Assembly (NCBI GenBank): GCA_963701815.1
Contig: CAVPBN010000046.1
Coordinates: 62,001-126,000, forward strand
Reading direction: 5' to 3'
DNA length: 64,000 nt
Origin: AP-15 sp963701815
Lineage (GTDB): Bacteria; Pseudomonadota; Alphaproteobacteria; ATCC43930; CGMCC-115725
Positions 52,922 to 62,142 of this stretch are shown in pieces. The notes under the pieces are model-generated. The model was not told the origin of the DNA. It did no database searches and worked only from the letters and a program-made list of their open reading frames with translations. A program made the translations under genes and the position numbers. The stretch's first letter is position 1. Every line of letters starts with the position of its first letter.

Positions 52922-53740
52922 TCAGTAATATACCGACCGCCCGGACCCGCCGCCTGCCGACACCAGCTCGCCCGAGACCGCCCAGGCCTTTTCCGAGGCC
53001 AGGAAGACCGCGACGAACCCGACCTCCGCAGCGTCCACCATGCGGCAGATGGCATTGCCGCGCGGCGAATCCGGAGCGAAGTCCTGGCGCTCCGCCGCTT
53101 CCGGGGATACGCCCAGCTGGGCGGCGCGGGCGGCGAGCAGGCTCGGCGTGCGCTCGGTGCGGGTCGTGCCGGGATGGATGCAATTGACCGTGATCCCGTG
53201 ACGGCCCAGTTGGACCGCCAGGGTTTTCGTCATGTGCACCAGGCCGGCATTGCGGGCGCCGCCGCTGAGGTTGCCGGCGTTGCGGGCGTTGCCGCCGCTG
53301 ATGTTGATGATGCGGCCCCAGCCCGCATTCTTCATGAACGGGATGACCGCGCGGGAACAGCGCAGCGCTCCGACATATTTGACGTTGAAGTCTTCTATCA
53401 AATCCTCGTCGACGACGGTTTCGATCGGGCCGGTCGCGGTGGCCGAGCCGCCCGGCGCAGACCCGCTGTTGACCAGGATGTGCAGCCCGCCCAGCTGCTG
53501 CGCCGCCTCGGCGACCATATGGTCGACCTGCGCCTTGCTGGTGACGTCGGCGGCGAGCGGAAGGATGCGCCGGTTCGTCTCGGCAGCCAGCTCGCGCGCC
53601 GAAGCCTCCAGATCCGCCTTGTTGCGCGCCACGATCGCCACATCGACGCCTTCGCGCGCCAGTTCCCGCGCAATGGCTTTGCCGATGCCCCGGCTGCCGC
53701 CGGTCACGATCGCATGCTTGCCGTGCAATCCGAGGTCCAT
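52922..53740 (-). CDS. SDR-family protein lacking the Tyr-Lys catalytic pair
   Basis: A 272-residue SDR fold with intact cofactor loop (HAIVTGGSRGIGKAIAREL), DVAIVARNKADL (Arg after strand 2, favouring NADP) and INISGGNARNAGNLSGGARN. At the place of Y-x3-K the protein reads G-G-A-R-N-A-G; the nearest Lys is three residues past the helix start (HMTKTLA). NSGS also replaces NNAG. The C-terminus AWAVSGELVSAGGGSGRSVYY is normal for the clade. Loss of both residues suggests altered or no dehydrogenase activity. Start ATG 53740. Confidence 0.8.
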   Translation of the reverse strand: MDLGLHGKHAIVTGGSRGIGKAIARELAREGVDVAIVARNKADLEASARELAAETNRRILPLAADVTSKAQVDHMVAEAAQQLGGLHILVNSGSAPGGSATATGPIETVVDEDLIEDFNVKYVGALRCSRAVIPFMKNAGWGRIINISGGNARNAGNLSGGARNAGLVHMTKTLAVQLGRHGITVNCIHPGTTRTERTPSLLAARAAQLGVSPEAAERQDFAPDSPRGNAICRMVDAAEVGFVAVFLASEKAWAVSGELVSAGGGSGRSVYY

Positions 53741-53894
53741 GGCACTCTCTCCCCTTGGCGGCGCGAACGCGATTTTATTGCCTCGCTCGCCATTGTTCCC
53801 TCTGAGGGGACCCGGCGCAAGGGTCGCCGGACGCAGGACGATGTTTGGAACCTGCCGACATGCCTCCGGCTGCCGGCGAAGGCACGACGACAGA

Positions 53895-55293
53895 TCAATC
53901 CAGCGCCGGATGGCGGGTGTGCCAATCTGTGACCGACTGGTACGCGTGACCGGCCCGAAGCAGCAGATCTTCGGACAAATGCTTGCCGACCAGCTGGAAG
54001 CCGATCGGCGCGCCACGCCCGTCAAAGCCGCCGTTCATCGTAAGGGCCGGCATCCCGGTCAAATTGAACGGTGCCGTGTAGCGCAACAATTCCGAAATAT
54101 CGCCCTTCGCCATCTCGGCAAATTCCGCGCTGCCCGGCGTAAGCGCATTCATCACCGGGATCAGCAAAACATCGATATCCTGGAAAACGGCCGCGACCTG
54201 ACCGGCGAAATTGTCGCGCAGGATATGAGCCTTTCCGAGCTCCGCGGCAGTTGTTTTGCCGCCTGCTTCCAGGACGCTGCCCAGTCCCGGCCCATATTCG
54301 GCGGCGCGGCTGGGATACGTCGCATGATGCGCGATCGCCGCCTCGGCCAGGCACAGATGCATCCACGCGGTTGCGGCATCGGCGATCGGAGGGAAATCGA
54401 CGGGAGCCAGCCTGGCGCCCAACTCGACCAGCGCATCCTTCGCGCCGTTCAGCACCCGCAGCACGTCATCGGTCAATTCGCCGAATGCGTGGTTTTGCAC
54501 GACCCCGACACGCAGCCCGCGAATGCCGCCCGACGAGACCCGCGACATAGTCCGGCACGGGCGCGAGCAGCGCGGTCGGATCGCGCCGGTCGGCGCCGGC
54601 GATCGCCGCCAGCATGGCCGCGCAATCGGCTGCATTGCGCGTCATCGGCCCGATGTGATCGAGCGATTCCGACAGGGCGAAAACCCCGTAGCGGCTGACC
54701 CGGCCCCAGGTCGGCTTGAGACCCGTCAGCCCGCACGCGGATGACGGGAACCGGATCGATCCTCCGGTGTCGGAGCCGAGCGATCCGTAGCACAATCCGG
54801 CCGCCGTCGCCGCTCCCGACCCGCTCGAAGACGCGCCTGTCCACACCTCGGCATGCCATGGATTGACCGGTGTCGGCATGTTCGGATGATGGGTCGCAAA
54901 AGCGCCCTCGGTCATCGACAGCTTGCCGAGGATGATCGCCCCGCCGCGCTCGAGGCGCTCGACCACGGTGCTGGTGTGAGGCGGAACGAAGTCCTTATGG
55001 ATGAACATTCCGGCGGCGGTCGGCGCGTAGTCGGTGCAGCACAAATCCTTCACCGCGATCGGCACGCCGTGCAGCGGGCCACGCCGCAAGCCGCGGTTCA
55101 GTTCTGCCTCCGCCTCCCGCGCTTTGGCCATCGCGCGATCCGCGAGCAAGGTCGTGTAGGATTTCAGCACGCCGTCATGCCGCGCGATCCGCGCCAGGAT
55201 CGTTTCGGTGAGCGCGGTCGGCTTCAGCTCGCCCCGCCTCAGCCGTGCCGAAACCTCCATCAGACTGAGATAGTGAACGGGTTCCGAGGTCAT
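53895..55293 (-). CDS. Amidase-signature family amidase, frame broken near 54535
   Basis: Starts MTSEPVHYLSLMEVSARLRR at ATG 55293 behind GGAGAC. Lys of LHGVPIAVKDLCCTDY, GASSSGSGAATAAG and GSDTGGSIRFPSSACGLTGL form the Ser-Ser-Lys active site. After DYVAGL the frame shifts near 54535 (one extra base) and continues SGGIRGLRVGVVQNHAFGEL through PFNLTGMPALTMNGGFDGRG to the stop at 53895. Restored length is about 465 residues. It is a second amidase near the one at 49004 but on the opposite strand, not a recent duplicate (sequences differ widely outside the motif). Confidence 0.8.
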
Positions 55294-55481
55294 GTCTCCG
55301 GCCCTTCCGCTGTCGCGCCGCCCGTCGCGCATCGCCGCGGACTTGTCGCAGAGTGCCGCCGAGGGATCATGCGCCGATTTTCCGCTTGTCGAAACGCCGG
55401 CTTATCCGGGGCGGCCGATTCCTTGCCGTAAACAGGCAAGCTGCCTAACCAGGGTCCTTAGTTCAGCGACAAGAACCGTCC

Positions 55482-55713
55482 ATGCGGACCGTCAATATCC
55501 ACGAAGCCAAGACCCACTTGTCGCCGCTGCTCGACCGCGCAGCCAAAGGCGAGCCGTTCATCGCCAAGGTCGGCAAGCCGATGGTCAAGGTCGTGCCGCT
55601 GGAAACACCGGAAGCCGGCCTGGCTCGCGGGTCAGCCGGAGCGTTTGACGGCCGCTGTTCGCGAGATGCTCGACGACGACCGGAACCAGTTGTTCTTCAG
55701 CGTCGCGAGCCTA
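55482..55713 (+). pseudogene. Remnant of a Phd-VapC toxin-antitoxin locus
   Basis: The frame from ATG 55482 reads MRTVNIHEAKTHLSPLLDRA and KPMVKVVPLETPE, the N-terminal half of a Phd/YefM antitoxin. From 55621 a different frame reads WLAGQPERLTAAVREMLDDD and FFSVASL, which matches residues about 10-50 of a VapC PIN toxin (normally preceded by LLDTHALLW). The antitoxin C-terminus and toxin N-terminus are missing between them and the toxin stops being recognisable after 55713. A deletion has fused two half genes, so neither product is functional. Confidence 0.65.
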
Positions 55714-55919
55714 TGCATAGCGTGGGGCCTCCGACCCCAAAAGCGGCACCCAAACCCTCCCGGATAATCCAAGGGAAGTGTCGTCTCTATCTGGCAGGAT
55801 CTGGCAGGCCGGTGACATTTTGATCCGGCGCTGACAAACTGTTGTCGCATAACTGTGTTCTGGAAAATCGACGATGGACAATAGGCGCTTCGAACGCCCG
55901 CACGTGTGGTCGTGGCTAA

Positions 55920-57074
55920 CTAAAAGAACGGGGTACAATTCCAACTCACTTCTGCCATACGGTAAATATCTGCCAAATTTTGGGTCGGATCATCACCACG
56001 GCCTGCTCTCTCAGCTAAACCATACAGCACTATAGAGTTGATAGCTGGGGCGCGTTTCTTGTGATCAATAATATCAAAATCCGGTAACATCGTATCCTTA
56101 AGCATGTGGTGCTGTATACGCTCCGTGATTTCGTCAAATCCTTTTGGGAAACCTCTTATTAGACCCGCGACCGTTGTTCCGGCTATAACGTCAGCTAACT
56201 GTACCGCCGGATGATCGCGAAAGTCCACGAAGGTGATCGGTTCCGCGAGCTTCCACCCGAGTGGTTCCTGACGCTCATGCATTGTTCTTGCCCGCTTCAA
56301 TTCCCGGATCATCTTCATCGCCCGTGTATTGGGCGACAGTCGCCTGCAAAGGCTTGCTGGCGTCACACAACACGCTAAGCGGTTGCCCTCGTCTTCCCCA
56401 GTGATTGAGATGGCTCCACAATGCAGTGGCAGAGAGGTCGAGAACCCAGCGGCCAGCCTCGGGAAGCTCTGCTGGAATTTCCGAATCTATTCTAGGATGA
56501 TATCACGATAGCCGCGCGCAAAGCGCAATGTCGCTCGAACTGATCATCTGCGCCGCGAGCCTGCGCTAGAGATAGATTGTTTTAGAGAACAGGAGAGGGG
56601 CATCATCTCCATTTTTTGAACGCATATATTGTTGAAATTGCCGAATTGCCTCTCCCGCAGCACCTTCGCCTGCGGTAAACCAACACCATACTACCATCGT
56701 GACATAGCGGTGAAAATTTTTTTTATAGAGAAGGCGCGTGTTTTGTCGGAATACCGGCTCGTATACATATTCGAAAATCCACGCACACAAAGCTAACAAT
56801 TTTTGAGAAAGACATTTACCGCGAAACGGTCGTGCGCGGCTTTGACAATTTCAGAAATAATGGTTTGTCCCTGTGCAGAGCGGATGAGTTTTGCTGCTTT
56901 AAGCTCAGGCATTTGCACGGGGTGATCTCGAACGATTTTTTGAATGATTTCCTTTGCCTCATCGTCAGGGATAGCCACGGAACCATATGCAAAGAACCGT
57001 TGATCTGCGCGCAGAAGGTCAGGGCCGGTGTGACCGGCTTCATCACAGGATATTTGCAGCCGCTTCGTGATCAT
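55920..57074 (-). pseudogene. DUF3800 protein, broken by several frame shifts
   Basis: From ATG 57074: MITKRLQISCDEAGHTGPDL (the D-E-x-G opening of DUF3800) to AVNVFLKN, then a break at a run of A near 56800 and ALCAWIFEYVYEPVFRQNTR in a second frame. Further pieces read LPEAGRWVLDLSATALWSHL and PLSVLCDASKPLQA, and the last frame reads ITFVDFRDHPAVQLADVIAG to the stop at 55920. Pieces are in the right order in three frames with in-frame stops between, so at least four indels or true decay. DUF3800 proteins have an RNase-H-like fold and occur in mobile and defence regions. GC content is lower than the flanks. Confidence 0.6.
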
Positions 57075-57097
57075 TCCGTCAGCCTCGAAATCGTGCT

Positions 57098-57639
57098 CTA
57101 GCTCACATCGTAGCTGCGCGCGAGTTCGGCAAGGGTCGCGCCCTCCGCCCGCCGCCGCCGTGCCTCGGCCTTCTGCGCGTCGGTGAGTTTCGGGGGTCGG
57201 CCCATGTGCTGCCCGCGCTTCTGCGCCCGGCTGCGGCCCTCGGCGGTGCGGGTGCGGATAAGATCGCGCTCCACGTCGGCCAGGCCGCCAACACCGCGAT
57301 CATCAGCCGCCCGGTGCTGGTGCCGGTGTCGGCCCACGGCTCCGCCAGTGAGCGGAATTGCGCCTTGGCGTCCACGATCTGCTTGACGATGGCGAACAGG
57401 TCGAAGGTGCTGCGCGCCAGGCGGTCGATCCGCGTCACCGTCACCACGTCGCCGGGGGCGAGGTCGTCGAGCATGTTGAGAAGCTCGCGCCGGTCGCTGT
57501 GCGCGCCGGTCACCTTCTCGCGGTAAATCTTGGTGCAGCCCGCGCCGCGTAGCTGCTCAAGCTGCGCGTCGAGCGTCTGCCCGTAGGTGCTGACGCGGGC
57601 ATAGCCGAGAGGGCGGTTTTGCGGGTAAGTTTCAACCAT
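57098..57639 (-). CDS. Serine recombinase (resolvase/invertase family), frame broken near 57288
   Basis: Starts MVETYPQNRPLGYARVSTYG at ATG 57639; the catalytic Ser lies in ARVST. VVTVTRIDRLARSTFDLFAI and TGRLMIAVL follow. One missing base near 57288 shifts to GGLADVERDLIRTRTAEGRS, QKRGQHMGRPPKLTDAQ and the C-terminal helix-turn-helix EGATLAELARSYDVS. Restored length is about 180 residues, normal for Hin/Pin/Tn3-resolvase relatives. It is 24 bases from the DUF3800 start on the same strand. It recombines short paired DNA sites by 2-bp staggered cuts. Confidence 0.8.
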
Positions 57640-57797
57640 ATCTTATGCAAGCTCTAACCCATTGGCGCGGCTGGCTCAAGGAAAACTTGCAAAAGTTTTC
57701 AGTAGCGACAGGCAAACGGAATGCGCCATGGGCGACTTTCGACTACTATCCGACTTTAATCGCGTATTTTCCCATACATCTTCGGACATTTACGGAG

Positions 57798-58313
57798 TTA
57801 TCCTACTCCCGCGAGACAAATCTTTTTTATCGACTCGATTTGGTCGGTAACTCCGTTAAGCCTGTTGGATATTACCGTAGCCTGTTCAGCACGCTCAGCC
57901 TCCAGGTTTTTAACCATCGCTTCAAAACTGGGAATAACATCCCCTTCGTTCCGGCCGCGTGCGGCTATGAAACCCTCCCTATACCTCTTCAACTCGTCAT
58001 CTATTTTGCCCATTCTCTTGTAATCTTCGGAAACCACTGAAACTAATTGGTTCAGTATGTCGGTCGTTATCGGAGACATCGATTTGCAATTCACAATGAG
58101 CGGCAATTCGCCGATTTTTAAGGTTATCCCCCAAAAAGTCACCTCACTTGTCCGATCTTTTGCAAGGGCCGCTACGGTGACATTCGTAAAGGGAATAGCA
58201 ATAAAGAAAATACCAATGTAAATGGCTACAGCCAATACAGCGGTAAATAATATTAGCCAACGGACAGGCAAACGGTCGATTAATTTCGATGTCAATCTTG
58301 TACCTGACATCAT
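57798..58313 (-). CDS. Single-pass membrane protein with C-terminal coiled coil, unknown function
   Basis: A 171-residue protein from ATG 58313 behind GGAGATAGG. Residues about 18-42 are one membrane helix (WLILFTAVLAVAIYIGIFFI). A mixed region follows (TFWGITLKIGELPLIVNC), then a heptad-rich helix from about 95 to 165 (NLEAERAEQATVISNRL, GVTDQIESIKKICL). Codon use is AT-richer than the core genome. It lies between two serine recombinases on the same strand; no domain is recognised. Possible cargo of a small mobile island. Confidence 0.6.
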   Translation of the reverse strand: MMSGTRLTSKLIDRLPVRWLILFTAVLAVAIYIGIFFIAIPFTNVTVAALAKDRTSEVTFWGITLKIGELPLIVNCKSMSPITTDILNQLVSVVSEDYKRMGKIDDELKRYREGFIAARGRNEGDVIPSFEAMVKNLEAERAEQATVISNRLNGVTDQIESIKKICLAGVG

Positions 58314-58381
58314 CCTATCTCCATCGCACTCTGCGTCGAGTTTTCGGTCATTTTGATTTTCAAGCCGACTTAGGTTTTTCC

Positions 58382-58957
58382 TCAAACGCCTGGGGTATTC
58401 GCGGTTCGTGCGGCGGGGATGTATCGATAGAGCGTCGCCGGAGAGACGCCGAGGCGGTGCGCGATTTGGGTCACGCCGATGTCGGGATTGGCGAGCATCG
58501 CCTTGGCGGCCTCGATGTCGTCGTCCGTGAGTTTCGGCGGCCGGCCTCCGGTGCGGCCAGCGCGCCGCGCGGCGGCGAGGCCCGCTTGGGTGCGCTCGCG
58601 GATCAGGCTGCGCTCGAATTCCGCCAACGCGCCAAACATGTGAAAAACCAGCCGCCCCTGCGCGGTCGTCGTGTCGAGGGCTTCGGTCAGGCTGCGAAAC
58701 CCGATGCCCCTCACCCGCAGGGTTTCGACGGTTTCGATCAACTGCTTCATCGACCGCGCCAGGCGATCGAGCTTCCACACGATCAGCGTGTCGCCGCTGC
58801 GCGCGAATTCGAGCGCGTCATGCAAGGCCGGGCGATCCGTAACCGCGCCCGACATCTGCTCGGTGAAAATCTTTGCGCACCCTGCTTCGGTCAGCGCGTC
58901 GCGCTGCAAGGCAAGGTTCTGGTCTACGGTCGAAACGCGGGCATAGCCGATCAGCAT
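58382..58957 (-). CDS. Serine recombinase / DNA invertase
   Basis: A 191-residue serine recombinase starting at ATG 58957: MLIGYARVSTVDQNLALQRD with catalytic Ser in RVST, IVWKLDRLARSMKQLIETVE, FHMFGALAEFERSLIRERTQ and a C-terminal helix-turn-helix (IGVTQIAHRLGVSPATLYRY). The reading frame stays open 58 codons upstream but that part is low complexity. It is complete, unlike the relative at 57098, with which it shares only moderate similarity. The inverted repeats at 59124-59248 lie 170 bases upstream and are candidate substrate sites. Confidence 0.88.
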   Translation of the reverse strand: MLIGYARVSTVDQNLALQRDALTEAGCAKIFTEQMSGAVTDRPALHDALEFARSGDTLIVWKLDRLARSMKQLIETVETLRVRGIGFRSLTEALDTTTAQGRLVFHMFGALAEFERSLIRERTQAGLAAARRAGRTGGRPPKLTDDDIEAAKAMLANPDIGVTQIAHRLGVSPATLYRYIPAARTANTPGV

Positions 58958-59463
58958 CGGTTTCGACGTGATGTCGCCGGCATCGGATGATCGCGCTCGC
59001 GCGACCTTGGCCGCGGCCGGGGCGTCGCCGCTTCGCCCGCGCGGCTGTGCGGGCCGGTCTTTGTCCGTTTGATCGTCATGTACCCTCTCGAAACTCAACC
59101 GCACTCTTGCCTTTTGCGAGGCCGAAATCAAGAATGGGTTTTGAGAGAGGTTTAACCCGCTTTTGACCCTGACTTTTCGGTTTCAACAGGCTCTCTCAAA
59201 AAGGAACGTTTTTCAGAGCGATTCGAGCGGCCCGAAATTCTTGATTTCTGACACACCGAGGCCGGGGCGAATGGCGCATATAAAAGAAAACTGACTGCGC
59301 GGCCCGCAGTCCGGATCACCCTGACCCCCGCTGATTAGTATAGGAACTCAAGGTCTTCGAAACGTTGCCGTTGTTGCGACCCCGAAAATTGCCTGATTTG
59401 CATGGCATGCTCGGGGCATCGGCATGCCCGCGGGGCGTCGGAGCGCAAACCGGAGAAACCGAG
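58958..59463. other. Gene-free region upstream of serine recombinase
   Basis: A 506-base spacer. The first 130 bases continue the low-complexity upstream extension of the recombinase frame. The centre holds two nested perfect inverted repeats (annotated separately). After 59280 come AT-rich ATATAAAAGAAAAC and a GC-rich run up to the ribosome binding site of the 59464 gene (GGAGAAACC). No coding frame or RNA gene was recognised. Confidence 0.45.
59124..59248. repeat. Nested inverted repeats, possible recombination site
   Basis: Outer arms GAAATCAAGAAT (59124-59135) and ATTCTTGATTTC (59237-59248) are a perfect 12-base inverted repeat 101 bases apart. Inside them TTTTGAGAGAG (59139-59149) and CTCTCTCAAAA (59191-59201) form a perfect 11-base inverted repeat. 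Left and right half sites therefore share an order outer-inner. The centre contains two TTTTGACC/TTTTCGG-like stretches. Confidence 0.7.
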
Positions 59464-59935
59464 ATGGACGATGTCGTCGCGCCAAGGCCGCGCGGTCGGC
59501 CGCGGGGGCGGCCGTTCGCCAAGGGCGAATTGGGGAACCCGGCGGGGCGCCGGCCGGGCAGCCGAAACCGCGCGGGGCTGATCGCCGAAGCGCTGCTCGA
59601 CGGCGAAGCCGAGGCATTGACCCGCAAGGCTGTCGAGCTCGCTCTCGGCGGCGACCCGGCTCGCGCTGCGGCTCTGCCTCGACCGCATCCTGGCGCCATG
59701 CCGCGAGCGCCCGCTGCGGTTCGACCTGCGGCCGATCACCAGCGGCGGCGACCTCGCCCCGGCGATCGCCGAGGTCTTTGCCGCACTCGCCGACGGTTTG
59801 ATCACGCCCGGCGAAGCGGCGGCCGTCGCCGAGGTGATCGACACCCTGGTCACGGCACTCAAGATCAGCGATGCCGACTGGGAACTGCGACTGACCGAGG
59901 GCGTGCGGATTGCCCACTCGTATGACCCGGACTAA
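59464..59935 (+). CDS. DUF5681-family protein, frame broken near 59658
   Basis: Starts MDDVVAPRPRGRPRGRPFAK behind GGAGAAACC. The N-terminal GELGNPAGRRPGSRNRAGLI is the DUF5681 signature, found in phage and mobile-element-linked proteins. After LGGDP the frame shifts (one extra base near 59658) to LALRLCLDRILAPCRERPLR and ITSGGDLAPAIAEVFAALAD, ending AHSYDPD at 59935. Restored length is about 156 residues. Highly basic N-terminus and helical C-terminus suggest a small DNA-binding or terminase-small-subunit-like role, which is inference. Confidence 0.7.
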
Positions 59936-60026
59936 GCCCGCCGGACTGCGCTGCGCAGGGTAAGCCTGCAGCGAGATTTTGCTGTTGATCGGCTGCAGAA
60001 GCAGCAAAAGCAGCAAAACCCGGCGG

Positions 60027-61985
60027 TCAGTTCCCGGAGGCGGCGGCGGGGCGCGGTGGCGAAATGCTGCGGCGGTATTCGGGCACCAGCCGTTCGAGCA
60101 ATTGCAGGACCCGCTCCTCGTGCCGCAAGCGGGCGGTCTCGTCGAGCTCGGCGATCGAGCGGGCGAGCAGCGGGTAATCGGCGCTGCGCGGTGCGGCGAG
60201 GCGGATCGCCGGGTTCTGCGTCGGCATCAGCGGCTCGGCCGGGTGAAACAATTCCTCGTCGAGCTTTTCGCCGGGCCTCAGCCCGATGAACTCGATCGCC
60301 ATGTCGCGACCCGGCCGCAGCCCGGCGAGCCGGATCATCTGCTGCGCCAGATCGACGATCTTGATCGGTTCGCCCATGTCGAGGACATAGATCTTGCCGC
60401 GCGCCTCGGCCGCCTCGGCGGCGTCCGCCGCCGGAGACAAGGCGGCGGCCTGCAATACCAGTTCGACCGCCTCGCGCACCGTCATGAAAAAGCGCGACAC
60501 CTCGGGGTGGGTCACGGTCAGCGGCCCGCCGGCGGCGAGCTGGCGCGCGAACAGCGGCACCACCGATCCGGTCGAGCCCAGCACATTGCCGAACCGGACC
60601 GTGACGAATTGGGTGCCCGGCTGAAACCGGCCGCCGCGCCGCGCTTCGTAAAGATCGAGCGCCTGACAAAAACTCTCGGCGACGCGTTTGGTGGCGCCCA
60701 TCACGCTGGTCGGGTTGACCGCCTTGTCGGTCGAGATCATGACCGCGAGGCCGACGCCGAGGGCGCGCGCCGATTCGGCCACATTGCGCGTGCCGACGAT
60801 ATTGGTCAGCACCCCTTCGATCGGGTTGGCCTCGACCATCGGCAAATGTTTGAGCGCCGCCGCGTGAAACACGATTTCGGGTTTTTCGGCGGCGATCACC
60901 TCGTCGATCTGGCGGCGCTCGCGCACATCGCGCAGAAACGGCAGCCGCGCCAATTCCGGAAACCGCTCGCGCAATTCGGTGTCGATCGCGTAGAGCGCAA
61001 ACTCGCTGTGATCGAGCAGCGCCAGCCGGGCCGGCATATGGGCCGCGATCTGGCGGGCGAGTTCGCCGCCGATCGTCCCGCCGGCGCCGGTCACCAGCAC
61101 CCGGCGGCCGCGAACCAGCAGCGCCATCGCGTCGCGATCGAGCACCGCCTGCGGGCGGCCGAGCAGGTCTTCGAGGGCGATCGGCTCGATCGCGTGCTCC
61201 GGATTGTCGAGGTGGCGCTGAAAATCGGTCAGCCGGGGCAATCGCGCCAGCGGGATCGCCAGCGCATCGGCGCGGTCGAGCAAAGCGCGCACCTGAGCGC
61301 CGGGGAGGTTCTGCCCGGTGATCAGCAGCTTTTCCGGGCGCTTGCCGCGACGGTCGAGCCGCGCCACCACGCTTTCCAGCGCATCGATCGTGCCCAGGAC
61401 CGGCACCCGGTAGATCTCGCGGCCGACACGCGACGGCGTATCGGCAAGGACCCCGACCACCCGATAAACCGCGGCCGGATCGCGCACCATCTCGCGGATG
61501 AAGGTATCGGCCCCGTCCTTGGCGCTGATCAGCAGTACCGGCACGCTGCGGTGCTTCGCGCGTTCGAAGACATGGTCGAGACCGCGGTCCTTGAACAGCC
61601 GGTAGGCGAGACGCGGCATGCCCAACAGCGCGATCAGCACGAACCAGTCGATCAGCAGGGTCGAACGCGGCAATGCTTCGAGCCGGGTCAGTACGAACAT
61701 GACGGGCAGAAACACGACGACGATCACGCTGACCGCGCGGGCGATGTTGAACAGATCGGGCAGCGAGGCATAGCGCCAGATGCCGCGATAGAGGCCCGTC
61801 GCCAGAAATACCGCCGCGGCGATCAGCGTGAAGCTCGCGACATAGAGCGCGGTCAGGCGCGGCTCGTAATCGAGGACCCCGCCGCCGAGCCGCAAATACA
61901 GCGCGGCGGCAAACGACACCGCCGCCATGATCACGTCGTGCAGAAAGGCGAGACCGGCTCGTCGGCTGTTCGGAAAAATCGCCAC
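60027..61985 (-). CDS. Membrane-bound nucleotide-sugar 4,6-dehydratase (PglF/CapD/WbpM-like)
   Basis: A 652-residue protein. Four membrane helices (residues about 12-125) are followed by a first nucleotide-binding-like domain and then the SDR dehydratase: VTGAGGTIGGELARQI (Gly loop 300-306), HAAALKHLPMVEANPIEGVL, ISTDKAVNPTSVMGATKR with Met429 in place of Tyr, as in UDP-GlcNAc 4,6-dehydratases of this class, VRFGNVLGSTGSVVPLF and LRPGEKLDEELF. It makes a 4-keto-6-deoxy sugar for surface polysaccharide or glycan. The gene stands alone, with no other polysaccharide gene in the window. Confidence 0.88.
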   Translation of the reverse strand: MAIFPNSRRAGLAFLHDVIMAAVSFAAALYLRLGGGVLDYEPRLTALYVASFTLIAAAVFLATGLYRGIWRYASLPDLFNIARAVSVIVVVFLPVMFVLTRLEALPRSTLLIDWFVLIALLGMPRLAYRLFKDRGLDHVFERAKHRSVPVLLISAKDGADTFIREMVRDPAAVYRVVGVLADTPSRVGREIYRVPVLGTIDALESVVARLDRRGKRPEKLLITGQNLPGAQVRALLDRADALAIPLARLPRLTDFQRHLDNPEHAIEPIALEDLLGRPQAVLDRDAMALLVRGRRVLVTGAGGTIGGELARQIAAHMPARLALLDHSEFALYAIDTELRERFPELARLPFLRDVRERRQIDEVIAAEKPEIVFHAAALKHLPMVEANPIEGVLTNIVGTRNVAESARALGVGLAVMISTDKAVNPTSVMGATKRVAESFCQALDLYEARRGGRFQPGTQFVTVRFGNVLGSTGSVVPLFARQLAAGGPLTVTHPEVSRFFMTVREAVELVLQAAALSPAADAAEAAEARGKIYVLDMGEPIKIVDLAQQMIRLAGLRPGRDMAIEFIGLRPGEKLDEELFHPAEPLMPTQNPAIRLAAPRSADYPLLARSIAELDETARLRHEERVLQLLERLVPEYRRSISPPRPAAASGN

Positions 61986-62083
61986 GCCACCCTAATAACA
62001 GGAATCGGCGCCGGTGCGAAACGCCGGCCGGCGGCAGGAACGTCGCGCTGTTCCGGCCGGCCGCCAAATCACTACAATGACAC

Positions 62084-62142
62084 ATGAACTGGGACAGATG
62101 AACCGGGACAGATGAACTGGGACGTATGAGCTGGGACAAATG
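62084..62142 (+). repeat. 14-bp tandem repeat at a translation start
   Basis: Four and a fraction copies of the 14-base unit ATGAACTGGGACAG place ATG codons at 62084, 62098, 62112, 62126 and 62140, the last being the start of the potassium-channel gene. Units differ by one or two bases each (AACC, GAGC variants). Because 14 is not a multiple of three, successive ATGs lie in different frames. Confidence 0.8.
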
